Made by a program: the position numbers and the translations under genes. This document shows positions 9,787 to 20,003 of a DNA stretch of 33,823 nt, in pieces. Position 1 is the first letter of the stretch. Each line of letters begins with the position of its first letter. The DNA comes from Haplomitrium mnioides (lineage: Eukaryota > Marchantiophyta > Haplomitriopsida > Calobryales): assembly GCA_049999725.1 (NCBI GenBank), contig JBNGIS010009725.1, forward strand, positions 1 to 33,823, written 5' to 3'. Under the pieces are notes generated by a model. That model was given only the letters and a program-made list of their open reading frames with translations. It was not told where the DNA came from and made no database searches.

Positions 9787-10618
9787 AGAGTGTGTAGGTG
9801 AAGAATAAGAGGAAGATTGGAGTTGCTGATGGGAGTTGAAGGAAAGTTTGGAGAAAAGATTGGTTCTTGAGATGCAGGAAGGCTTGAAATATATTGGCAA
9901 GGCAGAGTGCATGTATAAGTGTATCTATGTGCATGTGTATAGTTAGATTTGTGTTCTATTTGTAGTTCTGTGAAGTTCTTAGTATTTAGAGCACCTGTAT
10001 TCCATTTGTCAAATCCTAGTAACACCTTGGGAAGGGGAAGTCAGGACTTATACCATTGTATTGTGGTATTTGGATGCTGGGACTTGTTTCCCTTTTGTAC
10101 ACAAGGTGATTGGGTCCAGTTCTGGGCTCCTGAAGTAAATTTTGGAATTGACTCATCAGCGTATCCATCCACCCGTTTGTGCCCTTGAGAAGTGAATGTG
10201 AGTGAGCAGGTTTGCTATTGAAGCAATTATTGGCCAGTGGCGAGGGCTGTGAGACAAAGAGGAACCACTTAAGGCCCCCAAGAGAGGATTTGCAAAGAGG
10301 TCATTGCATACAAGAACCAGTTGCCTTGTTCTATTCACCCATGCCTTCCAAGTGGCACCTTTCGAGGTTAAGGCCTGAAGAAGGGGTGTGACCTGCATCT
10401 GTGGGCATTGGAGGAAGGTGTGATGGTAGTTGTGTGCATGCATGTGTTGTGCTTGGGTGCTGTGAGGTGTTGTGGCAGTCACCCTTGAGCTAGTAAATAG
10501 GAGTTGGGGCCAATTTGGTGCGAAGCCCCTCCCATAAAAGGTCTCGAAACACTAGTTAGCCCTCAAGTGGGTGTAAATCGATCGGAAAAGAGTTAAGGCT
10601 CCGACCACATGGCTGACA
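9787..10618 (+). mobile_element. LTR-3: 3' fragment of a giant LTR
   Basis: This fragment is collinear with 14442-15253 of LTR-4. Shared blocks in order are GAGTGTGTAG, GATTGGTTCTT, GTTAGATTTGTGTT, GATGCTGGGACTTG, CCAAGTGGCACCTTTCG, CACTAGTTAGCC, and the terminal GACCACATGGCTGACA. It ends exactly at GACA, and the next base begins gypsy B integrase coding sequence. Its 5' three kilobases are missing, replaced by LTR-2. It overlaps in content with the tail of LTR-1, so it is a separate copy. Confidence 0.85.
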
Positions 10619-11279
10619 CTATGTCACCAAATGGGCGGAAGCCATCACTCTACTTGTTGATAATGCTATCTTTGTTGCTTCCTTCTTGTATTCCAATGTG
10701 CTGACTAGATGTGGCTGTCCGTTAGAGTTGGTCAGTGATCGAGGCACACAATTCTTAAATGAAATAGTTGTAGCATTTATGTCCATGTACTCCATTTGAC
10801 ATTGTACTTTGGCCTCATACTATCCTCAGGCCAATGGTCAAGCTAAGAGCAAAAAGAAAATCTTAAAAGCTATCTTAACAAAACTTGTCTCTGACCACTA
10901 AAAAAGTTGGGATGAGGACTTACATGCAGTCTTATAGGCCTATTGATCTACATCCAAGGCAGCTACTGGGTTCACTCCTTTCCATTTGGTGTATGGGTAG
11001 GAGGGTTTGCTGCCCATTGAAATTCAAGCTCGCTCGATGTGTGTTGCCATTGCTAATCAATCGTGACCACTAGCATCACTACAACACCACCTACTATTGA
11101 GGAAAATTTGCTAGAGGATTGCATTCAAGCTTTTGACCTATGCTTTGCTCACCAAAGCCATACCAAAATCATCCATGACAAGAAAATTAAGTTGTGCAAT
11201 TTTGTAGTCAAAAATCTGGTCCGAGTTTTTGATATGAGGTTTGTTAAATTTGCTCCCGAATTTATGTCACATTGGTCAT
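10619..11279 (+). pseudogene. Ty3/gypsy integrase core and start of C-terminal domain ('gypsy B'), interrupted
   Basis: One frame from 10619 reads YVTKWAEAITL and then VSDRGTQF, with the second catalytic D at 10737-10739, then YYPQANGQ. At the position of the catalytic glutamate the codon is AAG (10845-10847), so E is K. Stops lie at 10797, 10899, 10935, 10944, 10998 and 11064, with a frameshift near 11066. The following frame (from 11063) carries NLVRVFDMRFVKFAPE, matching the C-terminal beta-barrel region of gypsy integrases. LTR-3 cuts the gene on the left, just inside the TDY motif, and LTR-4 cuts it on the right after SHW. It is more decayed than gypsy A and from a different lineage. Confidence 0.88.
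11275..11279 (+). repeat. Target-site duplication GTCAT, left copy (LTR-4)
   Basis: GTCAT here is repeated at 15254-15258 on the other side of LTR-4. The two copies are identical and abut the LTR ends exactly. Five bases is the usual size for LTR-retrotransposon integration. Confidence 0.9.
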
Positions 11280-12574
11280 TGTCGGTCGGGTGTGTATGAG
11301 TTTTTTCTTTTTTATTTGTGATTGCTGAGCCTTTAGCCTAGTTAATTATTTCTGTTTGTATTAGCCTTTTGTATTGTCTTATATTTTATTGTTTTATTGT
11401 TGTTTTCCATTCTGCACCTTTCTCCTCTCTCTCCTCTCCCTTCTCTTCCTTTCCTTTCTGCTTTCTCCAATGAATGTCATGAATCCTGCAATGCAAGGGG
11501 GAGCCCTGTGGAATCTAAAGGAGTCAGATAAGAATGCAAGTAGGATGTGCAAAGGGACTAGCAACAAATCGAGAGGGAAGCCATGCGGGGTGATCGGGAG
11601 CAGGGAAGGGAAATTCCATATCCAAGAGGAAGGCGAGCAACTGGGAAGAGAGCCACATGTAGCTGGGTAGATCACGGATGAGGAGGCTAGCTGAACATGA
11701 GTAGATTGAGAAAAAGATTGCATGAAAGTTGCAAATCCAACGGGGACGAAAAGAGGTGAGGAGGAGGACAGTTAGGATACGTGCAGAGGGCCACCACGTG
11801 AGCGGATCGGATGTCGCAGCACTGCGAGGAATTGCCCAGTGGCAATGAACAACGTACAAAGGAGTGTGCTGCGGGTGAAGCCAGGTAGAGAGAAGGCAGT
11901 TGGATGAATTATGAGAATGAGGCCCCGCGGTGGGTCGTCCAGCTGAGAAGAGAAGGAAGTTCTTCGTAATCAGAAGTTGGCTGCTAAAATCGGACCAGAG
12001 GAGGAAGATCTCTGCGAGGAATCAACCCAAAGGAAGAAAGGCCCGAGGAACTCGAAAGACGGATCGAAAAGTGGAGAGCACTAGTTTAAAGGGTTTCGGT
12101 TGGAGACCCAAAGTGGGGTCCCCAGTTAAAAGGGATCCGTTCCGGGGTGTCCGCGGGTTGGAAAGTAAGGCTTGAAGGGCGAAATGGGGATAAGTGAAGC
12201 GGTGACTGACAAAAAGGTGACTTGTCACCATTTTGCGCCTTGGGGGATTGATGAGGACAACTATGAGGCTAAGCGGGAAGGGTGAAGCGACGACTCATCA
12301 CGATTTCGGAGCTTGTGGGGGTCAGTGGGGCGCTGCGGAAACGTGGCATCCCCGACGTGCTTCACAGGATTCAACGGGCCACGTAGCGGTCCTAGGGAGT
12401 CCGCGGACCCTCAGCGAGAAAGTGGCAGGCCCCGTAGATCTTAACGGGACTTAGCCTCTCTAAGTGAGAAACCCGGTTAAGTGGGTTCCAATCCGTCTTC
12501 CGACGTGGAGAGCCCACTTAACATGGATCTATTGGGAGGCCCAATCGGAGAGTAAGGAAAGAGCGCTGAAAGGG

Positions 12575-12912
12575 CAATCTATCGCGCGTTTGACTAGAGG
12601 AGAATAAGTAAAGGCAAAAAGGTGATCTATCAACGATCCGACCAGAAGAACCAAGGAATGCCGAAGGGGCGATCTAGCGCAAGTCTGAAGGAGGAAGAGC
12701 AAGTAGTGTCGAAAGGACGATCCGACAAGAGGCAAGAGAAGAGCGGCGAAAGGTTGATCTATCAACGGTCCGGCCAGAGGAAGATCCAAGAATGGCAAAA
12801 AGGCAATTTGTCGCGGGTCCAGCTAGAGAAAGAGCAAGCAGTGCCAAAAAGGTGACCTATCGACGATCTGACCGAAAGAGCAAGTGAAGGCGAAAGGGTG
12901 ATCTATCGCAAA
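12575..12912 (+). repeat. About 48-bp tandem units in LTR-4
   Basis: TATCGC/TATCAA/TAGCGC/TGTCGC cores start near 12580, 12628, 12675, 12760, 12809, 12858 and 12904. They are interleaved with GCCGAAAGGG-like and CCAGAGGAAGA-like stretches. One unit near 12720 is rearranged. The array is the same family as in LTR-1 and LTR-2. Confidence 0.75.
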
Positions 12913-14102
12913 TCTAGAGATGACAAGGACAAAATTTCGACGAGGATTGAAGAGGAGTCTTCCATAGTTCTTATATCGAGCATTTTCACAAAAGGAGCTT
13001 CGGGTGCGAGTTATTCTTATCGCGAACTTCTCGGGAAGAGGGCTTCAATGGGACAACAGTATTGTTCTTACTCGGTGAGGGAAGGGCTTTGCGGATGACG
13101 TGGCATCTGCGGAAGAGAGGAGGAGTCAACAGGTCAACCACGGAATCCAGTCAAACTGACGGTCCGCCTACCCCTTTGCAAGGCGACGTCGGACGGCGCG
13201 ACTCGGAAGGAGGTCAACCAGAACATGTGGCGGGTTGCAGGGATCCGTGAGCGACGGCGGGGGTCCGTGAGCATTTGCGGAAACGTGGCAGCCTGTGGGA
13301 ATTTGTGAGTGACTTCAGAAATGTGGCAGCTTGTGGGAGTCTGCGGGTGACATCGGGGGCATAGCAATAAGGAGAACCAAGGAAAATTACGAATCAGCCC
13401 GCGAGATACGTCGAGTAGCCAATCTGCGGTGTTAATCTGCAAATCCAACCCTCTCTGAGAAAATTGCTTCGGATTTCTCTGAGGAAAGGCCTCTTCGACC
13501 ACTAACTTCAGATCTGCGTTCAACGTGCTGCTTCAGAGAAATTGAATTGGAGGCTGCTACGGGTTTGCGAATGTGTCCAGCAGCGAGGCAATTCCAGGTC
13601 GAGAATCTTCAAATGAGAGCCATGTGGATCGAGAGTAGGGTTTAGCCAAGCCTTCTTCGAAATTTTCCTCCCCCGATCCTGAAGGCTTCAGAGACGACCG
13701 TTAAACCCCGGATGGCCGCCATGTGTCACCTTATCAAGAAGCGGTTGCTAACGAGAAAAACGGCCAAGTCCAACGAAGAGAGGAGGGTCGATCTTGATCA
13801 AGAATCGTTGGGAGGCACGTGCACCTGCAAGGGGGGTATAGATGGGATCGCTGCAAGGTTCTGAGGGTTGATGTTGATGCAAAATTGAGTTGTGAGAGCC
13901 AACTCAAAGAGGAGGAGGCAGCGAGGGAGAGAGGAGAGCATTCCAATAAAGATTCACGTGAGGCGAGTGGACTCGTGCAGGGGGACCAGTGTTGGTAAAG
14001 GTGGACTGGAGGGGTGCTGAGAATTGTTGAGCGTGGAGCTCTAGAGTCTCAGGCAATCCAAGTGGACTCATCATTGCAGGTGGACCAGCATTTGGAGGTG
14101 GA

Positions 14103-14336
14103 TTGCCACTTGAATTTGAAGGGAGTTCTTTCGGTCTTGAATTCGTGAGAGGTTGCCAAGGGGGGATCTTGGGGTCGTCTCAGCATCGTCTGTGCAGAAG
14201 CATCAATCCTAGGGGCGCTTGGGGGCGTTTCTGGTCGGAATTCTCAAGTGGAGTCAAGAGAGGAGTGGCTGTGTTAGTGCCTATGCACTGCAGAGAAGAT
14301 CCATTCGAATTTCAAGGTGGAGTGGGTGGCCAGTAG
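14103..14336 (+). other. Short open frame within LTR-4, shared with LTR-5
   Basis: This is a 77-codon frame with RGCQGGILGSS and GRFWSEFSSG near its middle. LTR-5 keeps an ungapped, stop-free counterpart at 18809-18543 (minus); about 59 of 77 residues are the same by eye. LTR-1 has only partial similarity (VHCREDP). Base differences change the amino acid often, so there is no sign of protein constraint. I think it is a chance open frame in LTR sequence. No known domain is seen. Confidence 0.2.
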
Positions 14337-15253
14337 TCGAGGGGACTGTCTTTTAGAGGTGGAAGTTAAAGAAATCCTCTTTCGAGCTTGAGGAAGTAAA
14401 TTCAGGGCTTCTTGCAAGGGAAGTTGAAAAACTATCTGGATGAGAGTGTGTAGATGAAGGATTGGAGGAAGACTGGAGTTGCTGATAGGAGTTGAAGGAA
14501 AGTTTGGAGGAAAGATTGGTTCTTAAGCCACAGTAAGGCCTGCAATGTTGGCAAGGCAGGGTGCTTGTACCAGTGTATCTATGTTCATGTGCATTGTTAG
14601 ATTTGTGTTATGTCTGTAGTTCTATGAAGTTCTTAGTGTTTAGAGTGCATGCATACCATTTGTCTGATATTGGGAATACCCTTAGAAGGAAAAGTCAGAA
14701 TTAATAGCAATGTATTGTGGCATTTGGATGCTGGGACTTGTGATTGGGTCTAGTTTTGGACTCCTGAATTACATTTTGTATTGCCTCAACTGCATAACAA
14801 CCTACCCATGTGTGTCTTGGGAAAGTGAATGTGAATGAGCAGAGTTGCTGCTAAAGCAACTATGGGCTAGTGGTCAGGACTGTGAGGCAAACAAGAATCA
14901 CTCAAGGCTCCCAAGAGAGGACTCACCAAGAGGCCATTACATATAAGAACCTGATGCCATGTTCTATCTACCCATGTCTTCCAAGTGGCACCTTTCGGGG
15001 TTAAGGCTTGAAGAGGAGGTGTGACTTGCATCCTTGGGCATTGGAGGAAAGTGTGACGGTAGTTGTGTGCAGGCAGACGTCGTGCTTGGGTTTTTTTGGG
15101 TGTTGTGCAGACACTCCAGAGTTGGTGGTAAGTAGGAGTTGGTGTCCATTTGGTGCAAAGCCCCTCCCATAAAAGGTCCCGAAACACTAGTTAGCCTTTA
15201 AGTGGGTGTACATCGGTTGGAAAGGAGTTAAGGCTCCGACCATAGGGCTGACA

Positions 15254-15258
15254 GTCAT
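15254..15258 (+). repeat. Target-site duplication GTCAT, right copy (LTR-4)
   Basis: Identical to 11275-11279. It lies directly after the terminal GACA of LTR-4. Confidence 0.9.
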
Positions 15259-15375
15259 AACTATATAGGGTCATCACCTTTTTTTCCCCATGGCTATGTG
15301 AGCTTGGCCACATTAAATGGACATGCTTTTGCTACCCCTATAAATGCCAACTATGTGAAAGTATATTGTGTGTAA
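15254..15375 (+). pseudogene. Gypsy B integrase, C-terminal end after the LTR-4 insertion
   Basis: After the GTCAT duplication, a frame reads HGYVSLATLNGHAF and then ANYVKVYCV, ending at TAA 15373-15375. This is the tail of a gypsy integrase C-terminal domain (compare the LETLEGEQV and HYDRMKRYI segments at the same place in gypsy A). It continues the frame broken at SHW at 11279, with a small decay gap at the join. It shows that LTR-4 landed inside this domain. Confidence 0.78.
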
Positions 15376-15686
15376 TCTATTTGCTTGGAGGTGCATGTGA
15401 TCTATCCTACTACTTGTTTTGGTCTTTCACTCTCTCCCATCTGTTTTTTTTTTCTCTGCCATCAAGCTTATTGCCTACTAAGATAGGGATTCCAGAGTTT
15501 AGACTAGCATGGATAATTTTCACATGACTCTCAAAATTGAATCAAAGGACTTGTTAGGATCAATGATAGGAGATTAACTTGGGTACGTGAGATATGCAAA
15601 ACAAGATGGGAAGCACATAAAGAGCACCAACAACGACATTGTGGTGTTAGTGGAAATCACTAGCCACCCAAAAATAAGATAGAAAA

Positions 15687-15729
<43 letters not shown>

Positions 15730-17570
15730 GATATGACATTTAAATTTTATTTATTATCTCTTTAGAATTGAGGATTTAGTAGTAGGCTAGAATGTATCCA
15801 TGAAAAGTACAAGTACTATACAAAGAAGGTGCAACTCAAAGCAACAATTCAGACAACCAAAATTGAGGGAAGAGCCAACCAGTGAAAATCTAGAGGAGAA
15901 AACATTGAGATCCTCCTTGTAAATTAGTATGTATGAATGATTTTTTTTTGGTGTTGTTGAGTGGGTCTTGTGTTAAGTACAAAACATATATTAATTTAGG
16001 AAAGAAAGAAATTTAATTTACTAACTAAGCCTAAGCTACTAGCAAAAGTTGGAAAAAGGAATCTAAAGAGAAGAATGAGATAAAAAATAGGCATCACTTG
16101 GCTAAGAAAAGGGCAAGGATTTTTTCCACGTCTGTCAATTTGCCTAGGGTTCTAAGAAAAAGAAGGGGCAACATAACTAGTCTCTTGTCACAACTCTGGC
16201 TACATATGTAATGTTTTTCAAGCATAAGATGTTGCAGGCTCATGGGAGTACCAAAAAAATTGAACAATGAGAACAAGTGATTGAAAGTAAAATGGGAAGG
16301 TGATCCGGTTGGAGAAGCAAGATGTTGACAATTACATGTTCTGAACCTCTAAGAATTTCAATAGCAATGGTTATTTTAGGGAATTTTTGAGAAGTTGAGT
16401 GAATTTTAACCTGTAGAAGACATATATGAAGGAGTGGGCATTGTAGAGTCTTATCTCAATGATGTTGTTGCAATCTATTCCATAGATGAAGTTGTTGTTG
16501 CCTTTCTTTTGTACAATCTAAAGAAAGCTCTTCGAGAGTAGAATACACCTAGATAGAGAAGTGCGAAAGCGAGGGATGGACTTGTGGTGGCAAAGAGATT
16601 TTATCATAAATAAGAGGACTATGTGGAGAAAGAGGCATCATCAACAGATAGCTAAGAGAAAATTTGTCAACGCACACAATCTATTCCAAAGCGAGGGAGG
16701 TCGGGTTCTCATAAAAAACCAATAAGAATACTATCGAGAGTATAGGAATGTGCTCAAGTTGTTGGAATAATGGAATCACAAGCATTCTTTACCTTTGTAA
16801 ATCTTCTATAGCAAAATGTTTAAACCAAGTTTGGAGTGGAATCGCACTAACAGAGGTGTCATTTCATTGAAATAAGGATTGAAGAGCTCATAGTTTGCCA
16901 AATTTTTTTAAAAGAAAAATGTAGTAAAATAGAAGGTAGCCAATCAATAGTTGAGGAGAGAGTGGATGGCTGCATCTAAGAGGTTTATACAAGAATTTAG
17001 AGAAGGGCTGCTCCACCTTAGATTTACAATTAAGAGATTAGGCAATGGGAAATCAAAGGCCAAGGGATTTGAGAGACGTTAAGAAATATGGGGATGAATG
17101 GAGGGTTGTGCAACCTCATACCTAACTCAAATGGTTGATGCAAAACCTTGGATGATGTGGAGTCATTTCAGGAGGTCCGTGGTTGAAGAATGTAAGAAAT
17201 AGCAATTTTGGTAAGATGGGAAATTCTGTTGAGCTTGATGGAGTGATCGTCACTCAAAGGCTGGATGAAGACCAATGAGGAGGGTGCTTGGAGTGAAATT
17301 TGGTTCTTCTATTTAACAAATGAACAAGGTCCTATGGGAACAAGGGCTTTGACATTTTGTATGTATTGCTACAAGTTGAGCAGATATGTTTCCTTGCACA
17401 AAATATGATGCTCATGAAGGGAGAGTAAATTGAGTTCTCCTTCATAGAAGAAAGTAACTTAGGAGGCAACACTACAAGATGAAAAAAAATAACGTCAAGG
17501 ATGTTTAGGGTAGCCTTGAAATTCAGAGAATAGGGCTGCCTACAAAAGTCATAAATAGATAAGTAGAGAA
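15376..17570. other. Unassigned degenerate sequence (gypsy B 3' region and beyond)
   Basis: I find no frame over about 60 codons that resembles a protein and no LTR-family similarity. The part just after 15375 should include the gypsy B 3' untranslated region and LTR, but I cannot find the boundary. The plus strand is purine-rich (AGAGAA, GGAGAAG strings). Short pieces such as VESYLNDVV near 16450 are too weak to assign. Confidence 0.5.
15691..15728. repeat. (AT)n microsatellite
   Basis: About 38 bases of alternating A and T follow a run of eight A. Confidence 0.95.
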
Positions 17571-17575
17571 AGTTG
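17571..17575 (+). repeat. Target-site duplication AGTTG, left copy (LTR-5)
   Basis: AGTTG here is identical to 21771-21775 at the other end of LTR-5. Both copies abut the LTR termini. Confidence 0.9.
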
Positions 17576-18542
17576 TGTCAGCCCTGTGGTCGGACCCTTA
17601 TCTCCTTTCCGACCGATTTACACCCACTTAAGGGCTGACTTGTGTTTTAGAACCTTTCATAGGAGGGGCTTTGCACCGATTTGACCCCAACGCCTACTTA
17701 CCCACTCTGGAGTAACTACCACACCGCCTTACCACAACCAATGACAACATATTCATTCACACACCCATAACCAACACTTGCTCTTCCGCTGCACCCAATA
17801 GACCTAAAAAGCATTTCATAATATTTTAGTGGTCCACAATCATTCACACTCTAATGAGCCTCTGACTTGTCCTCCTTCCAATGCCAACAGATGCAAGTCA
17901 CACCCCTCCTTCAGGCCTGAACCTCTAAAGGTGCCATTTTGGAAGGCAGGGGCGCACAAAACAGGGGATATGATTCCTGTATGAGATGGCTCGGTTGCAA
18001 GTTATCTCCTTGAGGTCTCAAGGAGTTCCTCTTTACCTCCCAACCCTTTTCATTGACCAACAGATGTAAATGCACATATAAATAGATTAATGTATTGCTG
18101 AGGGCAATCCGAAATATAATTCAGGAGTCTAGAACCAGACTCAATCACCTTGTATACAAAATGGGAACAAATCCCATCATCTAAAATACCACAATGCAAT
18201 GTTAATGACTCTGACTTCCCTTTCGTAGGGTGTTCCTAGGGTCTGAACAAATGGAATGCAGGTGTACTCCAAATCCTAAGAGCTTCACAGAAAATACAAA
18301 CAGAACACAAATCTAACTAATACACACGAACATAGATATGAACACATGCACACTGCTTCACCAACATTGTAGGCCCTTCAACGCCTCAAGATCCAAGCTT
18401 TCTAGCTGAGTTCCCTTCACCTCGATTCAACAACTCCCGCCTTCTCTCAATTCCTCACCCACGTACTCTCATCCAGATAGTTTTTCAACTTCCCTCATGA
18501 GAAGCCTTGAATTTACTTCCTCACGCTCGGAAGAGGATTTCT

Positions 18543-18809
18543 TTAACTTCCACCTCTAGAAGACAGCCCTCTTGACTGTTGGCCACCCACTCCACCTCGA
18601 GCTTCAAATGGATCTTCTTTGCAGTGCGCGGGCACTAATGCAGTCACTCCTCTCTTGGCTCCACTTGAAAATTTTGACCAGAAACGCCCCCGGGCACCCG
18701 TGGAATTGATGCTCTTGCACAGACAATGATGAGACGACCCCAAGATCCCCCCTTGGCAGCCTCTCCCGAATTCAAGACCGAAAGAATCCCCTTCAGCTTC
18801 AAGTAGCAA
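18543..18809 (-). other. Short open frame within LTR-5, counterpart of the one in LTR-4
   Basis: An 88-codon frame whose first 77 residues align without gaps to 14103-14336, sharing RGCQGGILGSS and EDPFE. No domain is recognised. As for LTR-4, the pattern of changes gives no sign of selection on protein, and I treat it as LTR sequence that happens to be open. Confidence 0.2.
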
Positions 18810-19315
18810 TACACCTCCAAATGCTAGCCCACCTGCAACGATGAGTACACCTGGATCGCCTGAGACTCTAGAGCTCTATGCTCATCGATTCTCAGCGCCC
18901 TTCCGGTCCACCTCCACCCCCACTAGCCCCCTTGCACGAGTCCACTTGCCTCACGTGAATCTTCCCTCGAAATCTTTCGTCCCTTCCTTGTTGCATCTTC
19001 CTCTTAGAGATAGCTTGCGCACCTCACTTTTGCATATTCATCCACCCCTCAAATGTCGATGTGCCTCAATCTATACCCCCTGTTCTCCTGAAGCGTTTCT
19101 TGTTCAAGATCGCCTCTTTCCTCCACGTGGTGTTTGGTAGTTTTTCTAGTTAGCAATCGTTGCTTGGCGCGGTAACACCTATTTGTACGGTCGAGGGCTA
19201 GTCTGAAGTTAATAGTCATCCCTGAAGTTCTCCCAGGTCGGGGGAAAGACAATGTTGGTGTAGATCGATGGTAGACTGTTCTTGTGCGCTCCTATGGCAG
19301 TCTGAGGGCCTCGCA

Positions 19316-19321
19316 CACGAT
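19316..19321. repeat. Short duplication CACGAT flanking the SINE (one of two)
   Basis: The second copy is at 19520-19525. Six bases is short for a SINE target duplication, so it may be the remains of a longer one. Confidence 0.5.
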
Positions 19322-19519
19322 TTTATTTTGATGGAGACTAGAATGACAAGCTCACAAAGGCCATTATGTAGAGCCAACTCTCCATTCTTTGCAAGTAAGT
19401 AGTGCACCCCAATGCCGATGAGTCTAGAAAGCTGATTCGAACATAGGAGATCTCGGCACAGGTCAGAGATAGTAACTTATGAGCCATGCAAGGATCCCCA
19501 ATAGGCATGCCTAAAGAGT
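19322..19519 (-). mobile_element. SINE-like insertion with RNA polymerase III boxes, inside LTR-5
   Basis: On the minus strand it has TGGCTCATAAG (19486-19476), 10 of 11 to the tRNA A-box consensus. GTTCGAATC (19442-19434) is a full match to the B-box consensus and starts 44 bases after the A box, as in tRNA genes. The 3' end is A-rich (CAAAATAAA). ATCGTG occurs directly on both sides (plus strand CACGAT at 19316-19321 and 19520-19525). Taking the 198 bases out restores alignment of LTR-5 with LTR-4 near 13575. These points fit a short tRNA-derived SINE. I do not recognise the family. Confidence 0.65.
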
Positions 19520-20003
19520 CACGATATGCGATTGGCCCGCTATTGGTCCATATTAGTAAATCGATGAAGGTGAGGCAGTCACCGATTGGATTGCTTCAAA
19601 GTTGTTAGCTAGGTGAAGATCCAAAGCTAGGGGCCAAAGTGATTTGTTCTGCAGCGCGATCCAAAAATATGCATCAAAAGAGTGATAGGTCCGTTGATCA
19701 ACCCGAAGATTGGATGTCGGACGTATCCCGTGGATTGATCCGCAGTAATCCGCTAGCCGATCTGCGATTTTCCTCGGCTGCTCCTCAATTTCCCTCAGGT
19801 TGCTCTCTAGTTGCGATTTTTCTGAAGTTCTCCACGGACTCCTACAAGACGCAACATCTCCAAAATTCTCCACGGACTCCCACAAGGTGCCACATCTCCG
19901 AAGTTTCCCACTGACTCTTGCAAAGCTACCATGTTTTCGCTGTTCTCTACAGACTCTTGCAAGTTGCCACAATTTTGATGTCGTGCCGTCCGCTGCCTCC
20001 CGC

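Larger units (their letters stand above)
11280..15253 (+). mobile_element. LTR-4: solo giant LTR, 3974 bp, with intact target duplication
   Basis: It starts TGTCGGTCGGG and ends GGCTGACA, giving imperfect TGTC/GACA inverted ends. It is flanked by GTCAT on both sides, with no internal region, polypurine tract or primer site attached. The flanks are two halves of one integrase gene (gypsy B). Such a structure arises when the two LTRs of an inserted element recombine. It matches LTR-5 along its whole length and LTR-1/LTR-2 more distantly. Inside are a pyrimidine tract at 11410-11465, ACGTGGC copies near 12340, 13098 and 13280, 48-bp units, and a hairpin-forming AAGTGGG/CCCACTT pair near 12475-12520. 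Confidence 0.92.

Noticed and set aside
1841-10618. LTR-1 and LTR-3 as two halves of one LTR split by LTR-2
   Set aside because: LTR-1 continues to about 5990 with sequence corresponding to 10030-10110 of LTR-3, so the two overlap in content and must be different copies.
10619-11279. Internal region of a short element between LTR-3 and LTR-4 as its 5' and 3' LTRs
   Set aside because: There is no primer site after LTR-3 and no polypurine tract before LTR-4. The integrase gene continues beyond LTR-4, and GTCAT flanks LTR-4 alone.
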